This document shows, one piece after another, positions 28,302 through 37,340 of a stretch of DNA of 64,000 nucleotides. The position numbers and the translations under genes were made by a program. The notes below the pieces were generated by a model. The model did not search any database. It was not told the DNA's origin and was given only the letters and a program-made list of their open reading frames with translations. Origin of the DNA: Pyrococcus sp. ST04 (GTDB lineage: Archaea; Methanobacteriota_B; Thermococci; Thermococcales; Thermococcaceae); the NCBI RefSeq assembly GCF_000263735.1, contig NC_017946.1:1281348-1345347 (forward strand), given 5' to 3'. Numbering within the stretch: position 1 is the stretch's first letter; each line of letters begins with the position of its first letter.

Positions 28302-29504
28302 CTTCTCTATCTCATCCCATATTTTTTCGGCCACTTCGCTCTTTTTCATCCTTGGTAATTTCTTCACGCCATCTCTAGTTACAAGAATAACTTCATTCTC
28401 ATCACTACCAAAGGCTTCCAATGTGTTCCCCACTACCAAATCAACACCTGCCCTTTCAATTTGCTTTTTGGCCTCTTCAACTACTCTGTCAGCAGAAGTT
28501 TCTGCCTTAAATCCAACAAGGAGTACATCTGGCTGCAATTCCTTTATCCTGTCTATGATCTTTGGATTTGGGACAAGTTCAAGAGTTACTGTTCTATCAC
28601 TCTTTATCTTTTCACTAGAGACTATCTTTGGCCTGAAGTCACTTACAGCCGCTGCCATAATCACGACATCATACTTCTTCTCACTAAGCTCTCTTTCTAT
28701 TACCTTAAGCATCTCTTCAACGGTCTCCACGATTATTTGGTTCTCGACAAAGCTCTTGACGCTACCTTTCGTTTTTATTAAGGTAACCTCTGCCCCTCTG
28801 AAGTCTGCCTCCTCCGCAAGAGCTACCCCCATTTTGCCGCTACTCGCATTAGTTATAAAGCGAATAGGATCTATGTACTCCCTGGTAGCTCCAGCGGTTA
28901 CAAGGACTTTTTTTCCTTTTAGACTTTTTGGATGAAGCTTTCTAATGACATTATAGACAATCTCATCAATTGTCGCAACTTTTGCCTTTCCTTCTTCAAT
29001 TCTCGGACCTATAAATTCTACACCAAGCCTCTTTAGCTTCTCAATGTTCTCTCTAACTATCGGATGCCTATACATGCTCTCATGCATGGCGGGGGCTATC
29101 ATTATTGGAATATGAGAAAAGGCAGTAGTAACCACTGTTGTTACTGGCGTGTCATCTATACCACATGCAATTTTACTTATCGTGTTGGCAGTAGCAGGAC
29201 ATATAAGTATTAAGTCTGCCTTGTTCTCATGCTCTCCGGCAAGCTCAACATGCTCTATGAATCCCGTGATTTCAGTTACTACAGGATTTCCTGTCGCGAA
29301 TTCCATTGCGTATGGGTGAATTATTTTCGTCGCGCTCTCGCTCATCACCGCATGAACCTCAGCACCGTGCCTAATTAACTCCCTAGCAAGCTTAACACAC
29401 TCTACAGCTGCTATACTCCCCGGAATTGCAAGTACTATCTTTTTGCCAACCAGCTTTCTACTCTTCGTTGCGTAGATAAGCTTCACATGATGAAGCATTT
29501 TCAT
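28290..29504 (-). CDS. coaBC: bifunctional phosphopantothenoylcysteine decarboxylase/phosphopantothenate-cysteine ligase
   Basis: 404 residues. The N-terminal flavoprotein domain (CoaC) begins VGKKIVLAIPGSIAAVE and shows ICPATANTISKIACGIDDTP with the FMN- and substrate-binding asparagine, and APAMHESMYRHP. The C-terminal ligase domain (CoaB, from about 195) shows KKVLVTAGATREYIDPIR and TNASSGKMG. It catalyses two steps of coenzyme A synthesis from 4'-phosphopantothenate. It stands alone between the mbs operon and the DUF4870 gene, on the opposite strand from both. Confidence 0.93.
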   Translation of the reverse strand: MKMLHHVKLIYATKSRKLVGKKIVLAIPGSIAAVECVKLARELIRHGAEVHAVMSESATKIIHPYAMEFATGNPVVTEITGFIEHVELAGEHENKADLILICPATANTISKIACGIDDTPVTTVVTTAFSHIPIMIAPAMHESMYRHPIVRENIEKLKRLGVEFIGPRIEEGKAKVATIDEIVYNVIRKLHPKSLKGKKVLVTAGATREYIDPIRFITNASSGKMGVALAEEADFRGAEVTLIKTKGSVKSFVENQIIVETVEEMLKVIERELSEKKYDVVIMAAAVSDFRPKIVSSEKIKSDRTVTLELVPNPKIIDRIKELQPDVLLVGFKAETSADRVVEEAKKQIERAGVDLVVGNTLEAFGSDENEVILVTRDGVKKLPRMKKSEVAEKIWDEIEKLLF

Positions 29505-29572
29505 CCACCAAAGAAAGCTTTATTTAGAATTGTTTTTAAGTTCCTCGAATTTCTCATATAAGGTGGATACAT

Positions 29573-29917
29573 ATGGAAAAGAAGAGAACATCTTTGGGAT
29601 TGGAAGAAAATGTTGAAGCTGCTTTGTCTTATATAGCAGGATTTATAAGTGGAGTAATTCTACTCGCTCTCGAAAAGGACAGTGAGTTTGTTAGATTTCA
29701 CGCAATGCAGTCTACTGTGACATTTCTTGGATTATTTATACTTTGGGCATTATTTTCTTGGATACCCTTCTTTGGATGGTTTTTCGTCGTGATAATAAAG
29801 ATAACTGCTCTAATAGCTTGGATCATTGGGATAATAAAGGCATACCAGGGAGAGATGTTTAAATTCCCAATAGCAGGGGAGTTAGCAGAAAACCTGCTCC
29901 CAAAGGTAAAGTTATAA
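29573..29917 (+). CDS. DUF4870-type membrane protein
   Basis: 114 residues. An N-terminal amphipathic region is followed by the typical DUF4870 core: AALSYIAGFISGVILLALEKDSEFVRFHAMQS, then two to three further hydrophobic helices and a short basic C-terminus. Integral to the cytoplasmic membrane; function unknown. Divergent from coaBC. Confidence 0.85.
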   Translation: MEKKRTSLGLEENVEAALSYIAGFISGVILLALEKDSEFVRFHAMQSTVTFLGLFILWALFSWIPFFGWFFVVIIKITALIAWIIGIIKAYQGEMFKFPIAGELAENLLPKVKL

Positions 29918-29966
29918 GCGAAACCCGTATATAATCTTCTGTCCCTTTTATTTTTGGTGGCTGAAA

Positions 29967-31880
29967 ATGAGAAAAACTGCTATAATTCTTATTTTTGCGA
30001 TTCTTGGTCTCATGCTACAACCAATTCTCGCACAGTGTCCATGTGAAGGCAGAACAGTAATATTAAAAGCCCCTGCAGTTTCAATGACATCAACTGGAGA
30101 AATGGTTGGAGTTCCCACTGAATTCGTAATTACTGTGGCTCCAGGAAGTGGGCACGTATATGTCGAAACATGGCCATTAACAGAGGTTGACATGCAGGCA
30201 TCAGCGAGACTAGCAGCAGAGGTCGCTGGTAGGGTTTTAGGAATTAACATGGATAAATATGATGTGTTCATTCAAGTAAGAGCAGACTCTCCAATTATTG
30301 GCGGACCTTCAGCAGGAGGAACAATGACTGTCGGAATAATAGCAGCACTAATGGGGTGGAAGGTAAGGAGCGATGTCATGATGACTGGAATGATAAATCC
30401 GGACGGAAGCATAGGACCAGTAGGGGGTATTCTTGAGAAGGCTTCAGCAGCTCACCAAGCAGGAGCAAAGATATTCCTGATTCCAGAGGGTCAAAGAATT
30501 CAAATTGTTACGGAAACCCAAAAGAGACAGATAGGTCCAATAACCCAGATAACAACCACCGAAAGAAAAGTTGATGTGGCAAAGTACGCTGAGGAAAGGT
30601 GGGGGCTAAAAGTCATAGAAGTTAAGGACATATACGACGCGGTTTACTATTTTACGGGACATAGAATAGAAAGGCCTAAACCTAAAGGTCACGTCATAAT
30701 AACGACAACATTTCTTGAGAAGGATGCAAAAGATGACTACGACTCAACAATGTCGTACTATGAGAAGATCGAGAACAAGCTCAAGAACAGCGATGTTAGT
30801 TATTCCACATACAGCTACCTAAAATCGGCCCTTGATGATGCATATAAGACACTCCAAAATGCGAAATCTGCTTTGGATAGTGGTAAATATTATACCGCAA
30901 TGAGCCTCGACTTTCAAGCCAGGATAATAATAAGGCACGTAGACTGGTACATCGACGTGTATGAGGGAAAAGACATAGAGGAGATATTTCTAGAAGTTAA
31001 GAGGGAAATAAACAACGTCGAGTCCTATGTCTCAAATCTTACAATAAAAGGAGTTACAATGCTTCAAGCAGTTGCGGCTAGTGAAACTAGGATAGAAGAC
31101 GCAAAGGAATATCTCAAGAAAGCACAGGCAGCTTACTACAAGCAAGACTACTGGGATGCAGTAAGCAATGCAGCATACGCCTATGAGAGGGCCAAAACAG
31201 CCGAACTCTGGGCAAAGCTAGGTGAAAGATATGCAAGAGGCCAAGTAATCTCTCGAGAAGCAATTAAAAAGGCTGCAAGGAACCAGCTTGACAATGCTAG
31301 GCTTATCGTGACATACATAACTTCAATGTTTGGCCAACAGAACCTGCAGGATCTTGTTGATACCCTTAATAAGGGAGAGCAGTATTACGAAGATGGCAAA
31401 TACTCTGCCGCCTTGTTCTCAGCGATGGAAGCTAGAATAAGAGGAGAAGTTATTCTGGACACAATAGGCATTGACAATGTTACTGTCCTTGAGGACAAGC
31501 TCAAGATGATGAAAGAAGAGGCTAAGACTGCAATAGGGCTAGCCCAGGAGGGAGGAACAGTTCCACTACTATCAATGGCATACTATGAGTTCGCAGAGAG
31601 TTACGAAGCCAAGGGAGACGTCCAGGATATAATAACTGCGATGGTCTTCTATCAATATGCAAAGGAGACAGCCCTTGTATTCCTTGGATGGAAGTCCTAC
31701 AATACTACAACGACAACCACAATATCATCTCCAATTAAGACAACAACCTCGACTCCTACTCAACAACCCTCAACAACAACCACAACTTCAGCAGAGAAGG
31801 GGGAGAAAACCCAAAGCGTGTGTGGACCAGTAGCTTTGCTTCTCTTAGCCATAATACCCCTTGCCTTTAGACGTCGCTAG
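29967..31880 (+). CDS. secreted Lon-like (S16) Ser-Lys protease with CGP-type C-terminal anchor
   Basis: 637 residues. A signal peptide (about 1-23) precedes a Lon-type protease domain with the catalytic serine in GGPSAGGTM (Ser115) and the catalytic lysine in GGILEKASAAH (Lys158). No AAA domain is present. Residues about 240-580 are charged, mostly helical repeats (HEPN-like or TPR-like). A Thr/Ser-rich linker follows, and the protein ends with VCGPVALLLLAIIPLAFRRR. That tail has the Cys-Gly-Pro, hydrophobic helix and RRR layout of the Thermococcales CGP-CTERM sorting signal. It is predicted to be anchored outside the membrane. A homologue lies between the mbs and mbh genes in P. furiosus. 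Confidence 0.82.
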   Translation: MRKTAIILIFAILGLMLQPILAQCPCEGRTVILKAPAVSMTSTGEMVGVPTEFVITVAPGSGHVYVETWPLTEVDMQASARLAAEVAGRVLGINMDKYDVFIQVRADSPIIGGPSAGGTMTVGIIAALMGWKVRSDVMMTGMINPDGSIGPVGGILEKASAAHQAGAKIFLIPEGQRIQIVTETQKRQIGPITQITTTERKVDVAKYAEERWGLKVIEVKDIYDAVYYFTGHRIERPKPKGHVIITTTFLEKDAKDDYDSTMSYYEKIENKLKNSDVSYSTYSYLKSALDDAYKTLQNAKSALDSGKYYTAMSLDFQARIIIRHVDWYIDVYEGKDIEEIFLEVKREINNVESYVSNLTIKGVTMLQAVAASETRIEDAKEYLKKAQAAYYKQDYWDAVSNAAYAYERAKTAELWAKLGERYARGQVISREAIKKAARNQLDNARLIVTYITSMFGQQNLQDLVDTLNKGEQYYEDGKYSAALFSAMEARIRGEVILDTIGIDNVTVLEDKLKMMKEEAKTAIGLAQEGGTVPLLSMAYYEFAESYEAKGDVQDIITAMVFYQYAKETALVFLGWKSYNTTTTTTISSPIKTTTSTPTQQPSTTTTTSAEKGEKTQSVCGPVALLLLAIIPLAFRRR

Positions 31881-33150
31881 CCCTCTTATTTTTCATTATT
31901 TCTGGAAGGTAGCCAAGTCTATCAAGAAGGTCTATTTCCCATTGGGCCAAGCTGGGACACACTGTACAGCCTAACCTGTAGAAGCCTTGATAGTAGAGAG
32001 GATGTAACTCCAGGCCATTCATAAGTATATAGAGCTGAACCATTGCACCACTCCAGAACTTTATTGGCATAACCTCGAGCAATTTTCCAAATGGAGTGTG
32101 TCTTTCAATTACAGGAGGCTTTAACCTTCTCTTAGCACTTTCAGCATCTCTATCCCCAACTACGAGAACTGGATTTTCAATTTCCTTAACGGCATTATAA
32201 AGAGCCTCAACTTTCATTCTTGTACACCATCTATTAGCATGGGTGGGCATTCCATGCTTTTCTATGGGCATCGGAACATCTACTTTAACTACATTGACCC
32301 TAAGCTTCTTAGCTACCTTTTCCACGTACTCATCAGTAAGGGGCATCTCATACTCCATTTTTACATAAACAGCAGTGACATCGTCAAAGACTTTACTAGC
32401 AAGTATCAAGGCGGCCGTAGAGTCTTTACCCCCGCTCCAGGGAACCACAACATTCTTGTCCTTAAACTTTTCTAAGAATTCAATGCTTGCCTTTTCAAAG
32501 GCTTTGATATATCCTTCATTTGCCTTTACCGTTTTTTTGAGAGATACATTTTCAAGCGCAGGAATCTTCCATCTAACATCTGTCGGCCTACCAAGTATCT
32601 TCGCTATCTCTGCTATTTTATTGGGTCCTGAATAATACTCTTCAACATTCATAGTTTTCCTCAAAACTAATGCAACATCTCCCGGATCAACATCCAGTAA
32701 TGCCTTCATGTTGCGTCTGAACCCTTCTCCAAATGCCAGGTATATGTCATAGTCAGGATTTATTTCAACTCCCAATTGGTTTTCAGGAGTTAGAATATAA
32801 TGATCATTATCCCAAGATACTCCCAACCTAAATCTTGCCTTTATCTCCTCTATGTGAGAGTACAGCTCGTCAACTCTCATGTTCCGCACTTTCTTTGTTC
32901 TAAGTATCCTAATGAAGAATGGTTCCTTAATTTCAGCCATTATGTCCTTGGCAAGCTCCTTTTCTTTTTCCCCGAAGAGAAGTATTGGAATGTAAGAACT
33001 CTCCAACGCTTCCTCTAAGCTGTCTCTTACCTCCTCTAGTCTCCTCCCCCCACCCAGAGTAGATACCTTGAGGTAACCTCCATAGTTCCTTTCATTTATG
33101 TATTGGATAGCCTTTGCATCTTTTCTTGCTCTAACTATTATGTTGAACAT
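31867..33150 (-). CDS. PAPS reductase-like PP-loop protein
   Basis: About 427 residues. An N-terminal alpha/beta domain (about 1-120) is followed by a PUA-like or linker region, then a PP-loop ATP-pyrophosphatase domain with VVPWSGGKDSTAAL (about 240) and RWCTRMKVEAL, the PAPS-reductase-like cysteine motif. Near the C-terminus is LGCTVCPSLAQWE. It may activate a substrate with ATP and transfer sulfur, or modify RNA. ATG 33150 (MFNIIVRARKD) lies about 25 bases from a TATA-like cttttaatt, so it is probably leaderless. Convergent with the protease gene (14-base overlap). Confidence 0.7.
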   Translation of the reverse strand: MFNIIVRARKDAKAIQYINERNYGGYLKVSTLGGGRRLEEVRDSLEEALESSYIPILLFGEKEKELAKDIMAEIKEPFFIRILRTKKVRNMRVDELYSHIEEIKARFRLGVSWDNDHYILTPENQLGVEINPDYDIYLAFGEGFRRNMKALLDVDPGDVALVLRKTMNVEEYYSGPNKIAEIAKILGRPTDVRWKIPALENVSLKKTVKANEGYIKAFEKASIEFLEKFKDKNVVVPWSGGKDSTAALILASKVFDDVTAVYVKMEYEMPLTDEYVEKVAKKLRVNVVKVDVPMPIEKHGMPTHANRWCTRMKVEALYNAVKEIENPVLVVGDRDAESAKRRLKPPVIERHTPFGKLLEVMPIKFWSGAMVQLYILMNGLELHPLYYQGFYRLGCTVCPSLAQWEIDLLDRLGYLPEIMKNKRASDV

Positions 33151-33230
33151 CAATATTTTAAAGAAAGGGTGCAATTAAAAGGATACCGGAGATAACCTTT
33201 ACACCAAAACAAAAATGTAAGGAAATGAAG

Positions 33231-33289
33231 GAAGATGATGAAAACTCCCTGACCTGAAAAAAGATGATGAAGACCGGTTCACTGACTCT
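33231..33289 (+). ncRNA. C/D box sRNA overlapping the mbhN 3' end
   Basis: Plus strand: box C atgatga (33235-33241), 12-base guide aaactccctgac, box D' ctga (33254-33257), 6-base spacer, box C' atgatga (33264-33270), 11-base guide agaccggttca, box D ctga (33282-33285). All four boxes are canonical. Box D lies opposite the last sense codon of mbhN (stop complement at 33279-33281), so the sRNA is antisense to the end of that mRNA as well as a potential methylation guide. Targets not identified. Confidence 0.85.
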
Positions 33290-33692
33290 TCTTTGCTTTT
33301 GCCTTTTTGAGCTCTTCCTGCTTTCTCTTTATCTCCTCAGCCTCCTCAGGGGTTAGATAGATAAACTTGTCATCATATTTATCGTAACTTGCGAGTAGAA
33401 ATTCATCGCTCATTTGAAGTGCGCCTGTTGGGCATACATCAACACACTGCTTACAGAACACGCACCTTCCCGTCCAGAGAGCCACCTTCCTTATCTCTGG
33501 AAGATAAACAAAGACTCCAGCAGGACAAACCGTAACACACATCCTACACCCAACGCACTTATCGACATTATACACTATTTTTCCTCTAAAGCCTTCTGGA
33601 ACAGGAACTGGTTCAGTTTTTGGGAATAAATTTGTTGCTGGCTTTTTGAACATGTTTTTAATCACTGTGGATAGGAGAGGAAGGCGAATCAT
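33279..33692 (-). CDS. mbhN: Membrane-bound hydrogenase subunit N (2x4Fe-4S)
   Basis: 137 residues. Two 4Fe-4S motifs: KCVGCRMCVTVCP and RCVFCKQCVDVCP. It receives electrons from reduced ferredoxin and passes them to the cluster in MbhJ. It lacks the long C-terminal extension of MbsN. Last gene of the mbh operon; overlaps mbhM by four bases. Confidence 0.93.
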   Translation of the reverse strand: MIRLPLLSTVIKNMFKKPATNLFPKTEPVPVPEGFRGKIVYNVDKCVGCRMCVTVCPAGVFVYLPEIRKVALWTGRCVFCKQCVDVCPTGALQMSDEFLLASYDKYDDKFIYLTPEEAEEIKRKQEELKKAKAKKSQ

Positions 33693-34654
33693 ATTATCAC
33701 CCCCATCGCCAAGATCAGAGATCCAATAACACTAGCAGCAAAAACTCTCGTCCAGAGAATGTTTATTGCTTGGCTAATCTTTAGCCTTCCAGTTACTGCC
33801 CTAAAAACAGTCTTAGCAATGAGCAATACTATGAACACCTTGGCAGTATGGAGGAGTAGATTAACGATATACCCTACAACACCTGGAATTGGGACTTGCC
33901 ACGGGAATAATACAGCGACAACTAATGAAGCAGCTATGAATTCCTTTATTGATTCTGCAAGCTTTATTATTGCCAAATATCTCCCACTATACTCTACGAG
34001 TGTTCCTTCAGCTATTTCCTCCTCAGCCTCTGGTATGTTGAAGAATCCTGTCTCTATCTCACTGGCCAACCAAGCCATGAACACGTACACAAGTATTGCC
34101 CCTGCTACCCATGCCATTGGTCCCAGCTCCCAGATATTATGCTCGTAGAGACTCGACAAGCTGAAAGGCTTCTGGACACCAAGCTTTGAGATACCCCACA
34201 TGATTGCAAATACCCCAAGCATCATGGCCGGTTCTCTAGATACAAGCATTGCAACTTCTCTTGATGCTCCTATTCTCCCATAAGGACTTCCAGAGCTCAT
34301 AACACCGATAACCAAGAAGAAGTCCGCCAATGTTAGGAGGTATATAAATACTATAATGTCGCCCTTTGTTGCAAACAATGGAGCAAATCCCATAGGTGTG
34401 TAAGCTAAAAGGGCTATTGTGGTTGCCAGCATCAAAACTGGTGCCGCTTTGAACATGAAGTTTGCTGTATTGGGAATTATAGTTTCCTTACTAATGAGCT
34501 TTAAGAAGTCATAGAAGGGCTGAAGTATTGGAGGCCCTACCCTTCTCTGCATCCTGGCAACTAGTTTTCTATCTATACCGCTGAAGAGTAAGGAGATTAT
34601 AGAGACATAAACATAAAGTCCTATCACTCCCAGTAACGCATAAACAGTGTTCAT
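33689..34654 (-). CDS. mbhM: Membrane-bound hydrogenase subunit M (NuoH-like)
   Basis: 321 residues, about eight transmembrane helices, beginning MNTVYALLGVIGLYVYV, with RMQRRVGPPILQPFYDFLKL and VIGVMSSGSPYGR. The subunit connects the hydrogenase module to the antiporter arm. ATG 34654 sits five bases after ggggggtg; this gives 321 residues, the length I recall for the P. furiosus protein. Confidence 0.92.
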   Translation of the reverse strand: MNTVYALLGVIGLYVYVSIISLLFSGIDRKLVARMQRRVGPPILQPFYDFLKLISKETIIPNTANFMFKAAPVLMLATTIALLAYTPMGFAPLFATKGDIIVFIYLLTLADFFLVIGVMSSGSPYGRIGASREVAMLVSREPAMMLGVFAIMWGISKLGVQKPFSLSSLYEHNIWELGPMAWVAGAILVYVFMAWLASEIETGFFNIPEAEEEIAEGTLVEYSGRYLAIIKLAESIKEFIAASLVVAVLFPWQVPIPGVVGYIVNLLLHTAKVFIVLLIAKTVFRAVTGRLKISQAINILWTRVFAASVIGSLILAMGVII

Positions 34655-35943
34655 AGTAACACCCCCCTTGAGCATCCAACTCCAGCAGGCGTTGGATCGC
34701 CTTTAACCTCCGGGTTAATTTCCCTGGTCTTCTTTATTGACAGCCTGAGAAGGTCTTTCTCAGTTAGAACTATCCTCTCTCCCTCTTTTATCACAGCAAC
34801 TCTATCCGTACAGCTTAAACAGGGATCTATTGAGGCTATAGCAACGACAACATCAGCCAGTTGGTTGCCCTCAAGGCCTTTTGCTACTGCAAAGAGGTTT
34901 GGAAACGTTGGTTCTCTCATCTTCCACCTAACTGGTCCATCCCTTCCTTTCTTGCCCTTCACATAGTGAACCAGTTCTCCTCTTGGGGCTTCATATCTTC
35001 CAACTCCCTCTCCATCTCCAAGAATTTTGAGTTTGGCAACTAGAACATTATCCTTCGGAAATGTCTTTATTTTTCCTTCTGGCATTTGGTCTAGGGCATG
35101 TTCAATTAACTCCAAGCTCTGCCAGAGCTCTCCAATTCTTACGGCCATTCTATCGTACACGTCCCCTCTAGCCTTTTCTCCAGTAACATCCTCGGGCATC
35201 ACGGGCTTTATGCCTAGCTCTGGATAAACTCCAAGCTGCTCACTCCATCTAGCATCATCTTTAACTCCTGAACCCCTAGCCGTTGGACCGACAGCTCCAA
35301 GATCCCTCGCAACCTTCTTAGATATGATGGCTGAATTCCTAAGCCTAGCTTCTATTGTTGAATCGTGTAAGAATACATCCTCTATCTGTGGCAGAACTTC
35401 CCTGTAGTATTTTATCATGTCTAAAAGAAGCCTCTTGTGCCTCTCTTCTATATCCCTTCTTACACCACCAATAGTCATCATAGAGTAATTAACCCTATTT
35501 CCTGTTATGGCCTCCAAGACATCCATGACTCTCTCCCTGGCCAGCCATGTTAAATGCAAAACCGTATCATAACCTATATCATGGCCAACCACACCAAGGT
35601 TCAGAAGGTGTGAATGAATTCTTTCTAGCTCCCCAATGATCACCCTAATATATTCAGCTCTCTCTGGAACCTCAATGCCTGCCATCTCCTCAACAGCTCT
35701 AACATACGTGTGATTATGGGAGAAGGAGCAGATTCCACATATTCTCTCTGCAAGGTACATTACTTGAACATAATTCCTTCTCATTGCTATCCACTGAATT
35801 CCACGCAAGTTATACCCAAGCTTGACATCAACGCTTACTATTCTCTCTCCATCCAATGTGAGAATGAACTTCTCAGGTTCCTCTAATCCTGGATGAATTG
35901 GACCGAATGGAACTTTAACCCAATATTCCACTTTTTTTGTCAT
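34651..35943 (-). CDS. mbhL: Membrane-bound [NiFe] hydrogenase large subunit L
   Basis: 430 residues. The four Ni-Fe ligands are present as two C-x2-C pairs: RICGICSFSHNHT (Cys69, Cys72) and DPCLSCTDR (Cys375, Cys378). These contrast with the single cysteines of MbsL and show a genuine H2-evolving site. Other conserved segments are PFGPIHPGLEEP, IGGVRRDIEERH and VGPTARGSGVKDDAR. Electrons from ferredoxin reduce protons here, coupled to sodium/proton pumping by the membrane arm. Overlaps mbhK by four bases. Confidence 0.96.
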   Translation of the reverse strand: MTKKVEYWVKVPFGPIHPGLEEPEKFILTLDGERIVSVDVKLGYNLRGIQWIAMRRNYVQVMYLAERICGICSFSHNHTYVRAVEEMAGIEVPERAEYIRVIIGELERIHSHLLNLGVVGHDIGYDTVLHLTWLARERVMDVLEAITGNRVNYSMMTIGGVRRDIEERHKRLLLDMIKYYREVLPQIEDVFLHDSTIEARLRNSAIISKKVARDLGAVGPTARGSGVKDDARWSEQLGVYPELGIKPVMPEDVTGEKARGDVYDRMAVRIGELWQSLELIEHALDQMPEGKIKTFPKDNVLVAKLKILGDGEGVGRYEAPRGELVHYVKGKKGRDGPVRWKMREPTFPNLFAVAKGLEGNQLADVVVAIASIDPCLSCTDRVAVIKEGERIVLTEKDLLRLSIKKTREINPEVKGDPTPAGVGCSRGVLL

Positions 35944-36461
35944 TTTCCTCCCCTCCTCAGGAGATAGGGATGGCCAGCATTCTTAACCATCTCTTCTGGA
36001 ATACCTTTCTCGTCAAGCCTGAGCGGATATATCCCTTCTGGAAAGTCGTCTGGAAGGAACAACCTTCTCTTATCTGGAGCATTTTCGAAATCTATGCCGA
36101 TCATTTCCATTGCTTCCCTTTCAAACTGAAGGGAAATTGGGAAGATGTCGCTGATGTCTGGAAGAACTGGATCATCCTTTGGGACTGTCGTCTTAACTAG
36201 CAATGAAATCCCCGGAGCATCTTCAAATTTTAAGAGGAAGTGAATTGTGAAGTCTATACTATCTCCAATGTCTTCTTCTATCGCTATGGAGTAATGAGTA
36301 TCTTCATCAAACTCTTTTAGGAACTTCATGAAAGCTCTGAAGCTTTCTCTAGGTATTTTAACCCAGACTCTCTTTCTTCCCCATTTATTCTCCTTTATTT
36401 CAACATCAGCATTTGGAAACGTCTTTTTTACAAGTTCAACAAAGTACTCTTCCTTGCTCAT
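35940..36461 (-). CDS. mbhK: Membrane-bound hydrogenase subunit K (NuoC-like)
   Basis: 173 residues, NuoC-type, with ISDIFPISLQFEREAMEMIGIDFEN and LPDDFPEGIYPLRLDEKG. A soluble subunit packed against MbhL. Overlaps mbhJ by four bases. Confidence 0.92.
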   Translation of the reverse strand: MSKEEYFVELVKKTFPNADVEIKENKWGRKRVWVKIPRESFRAFMKFLKEFDEDTHYSIAIEEDIGDSIDFTIHFLLKFEDAPGISLLVKTTVPKDDPVLPDISDIFPISLQFEREAMEMIGIDFENAPDKRRLFLPDDFPEGIYPLRLDEKGIPEEMVKNAGHPYLLRRGGK

Positions 36462-36979
36462 TCTTCTCCCTCCTCAGGTGGAATCTCACCTTTTATCATC
36501 TTAGCGAGCTTCTCCAATGCCAAAACAACACCATAGAGAATAGCCTCTGGCCTTGGTGGACAGCCTGGAACAAAGACATCGACAGGAATAACGTTATCTA
36601 GCGGGGCGTTGGTGAAGGGACTTTCATAGAAAACGCTTCCTCCAGTAGGACATGCTCCTACTGCAATCACAATCTTTGGATCTGGCGTTTGTTCATAGAC
36701 AAGTTTAACCCTTTCAAGGCTCTGATTTGTCACAGGACCTGTTACAAGTAGTATGTCAGCATGTCTTGGACTTCCTACAAGCTTTACTCCAAACCTTTCA
36801 GCATCGTACCTAGGGGTTAGAGCAGCTATTATCTCTATGTCACATCCATTACAGCTACCGCTATTTACATGGAACACCCATGGTGACCTTCCGATGAAGC
36901 GACATAGTTGAGCTATCCTCTTTTCAAGCTTTTTCCTCTCGTTTGCTTCTTTTTGATCTGCAGGAATCTTAATCGTCAT
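36458..36979 (-). CDS. mbhJ: Membrane-bound hydrogenase small subunit J (NuoB-like)
   Basis: 173 residues. 4Fe-4S ligands are seen in NSGSCNGCDIE, GACPTGGSV and PGCPPRPEA, giving the proximal cluster that feeds the Ni-Fe site. The N-terminus is short and basic. ggggtga lies before ATG 36979. Four-base overlap with the next gene. Confidence 0.94.
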   Translation of the reverse strand: MTIKIPADQKEANERKKLEKRIAQLCRFIGRSPWVFHVNSGSCNGCDIEIIAALTPRYDAERFGVKLVGSPRHADILLVTGPVTNQSLERVKLVYEQTPDPKIVIAVGACPTGGSVFYESPFTNAPLDNVIPVDVFVPGCPPRPEAILYGVVLALEKLAKMIKGEIPPEEGEE

Positions 36980-36983
36980 TTAT

Positions 36984-37340
36984 TCACCCCCTGAGTATGA
37001 TGATAACTAGTATAAATGCAGTCGTCATTAGAAGGTAGCTAACGTAGTCAGTTAGAAGGCCAGTGTGGTCTGCTTTTAGAGTTACAAAGAATTTTCTGAC
37101 TCCATTTATTAATCCCCACATGGTGTTCTTTCCGGTATGAAACCCTTCCAAGTGCTCAAATCCAGGAATAACTTTGTCGGGATCTTCACCACTAATAAAT
37201 ATCTTAGTTCCATCGCCAACCTCTCTCGTTCCCATACCTACACTCTTAGCCCATCTCTCGAGTAAGTAAGCTAAGATAAGACCAAGTATGAATACTAAAA
37301 CGAAGTAAAGAGCATCCCAATAACCAAACACTTCAACCAC
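36984..37340 (-). CDS. mbhI: Membrane-bound hydrogenase subunit I
   Basis: 118 residues with two transmembrane helices, near residues 8-28 and 95-115, separated by a soluble stretch (about 30-80) with glycine and charged residues. It has no obvious counterpart in the mbs operon as arranged here. In Mbh structures subunit I helps fix the antiporter arm to the hydrogenase arm. Overlaps mbhH by eight bases. Confidence 0.88.
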   Translation of the reverse strand: MVEVFGYWDALYFVLVFILGLILAYLLERWAKSVGMGTREVGDGTKIFISGEDPDKVIPGFEHLEGFHTGKNTMWGLINGVRKFFVTLKADHTGLLTDYVSYLLMTTAFILVIIILRG

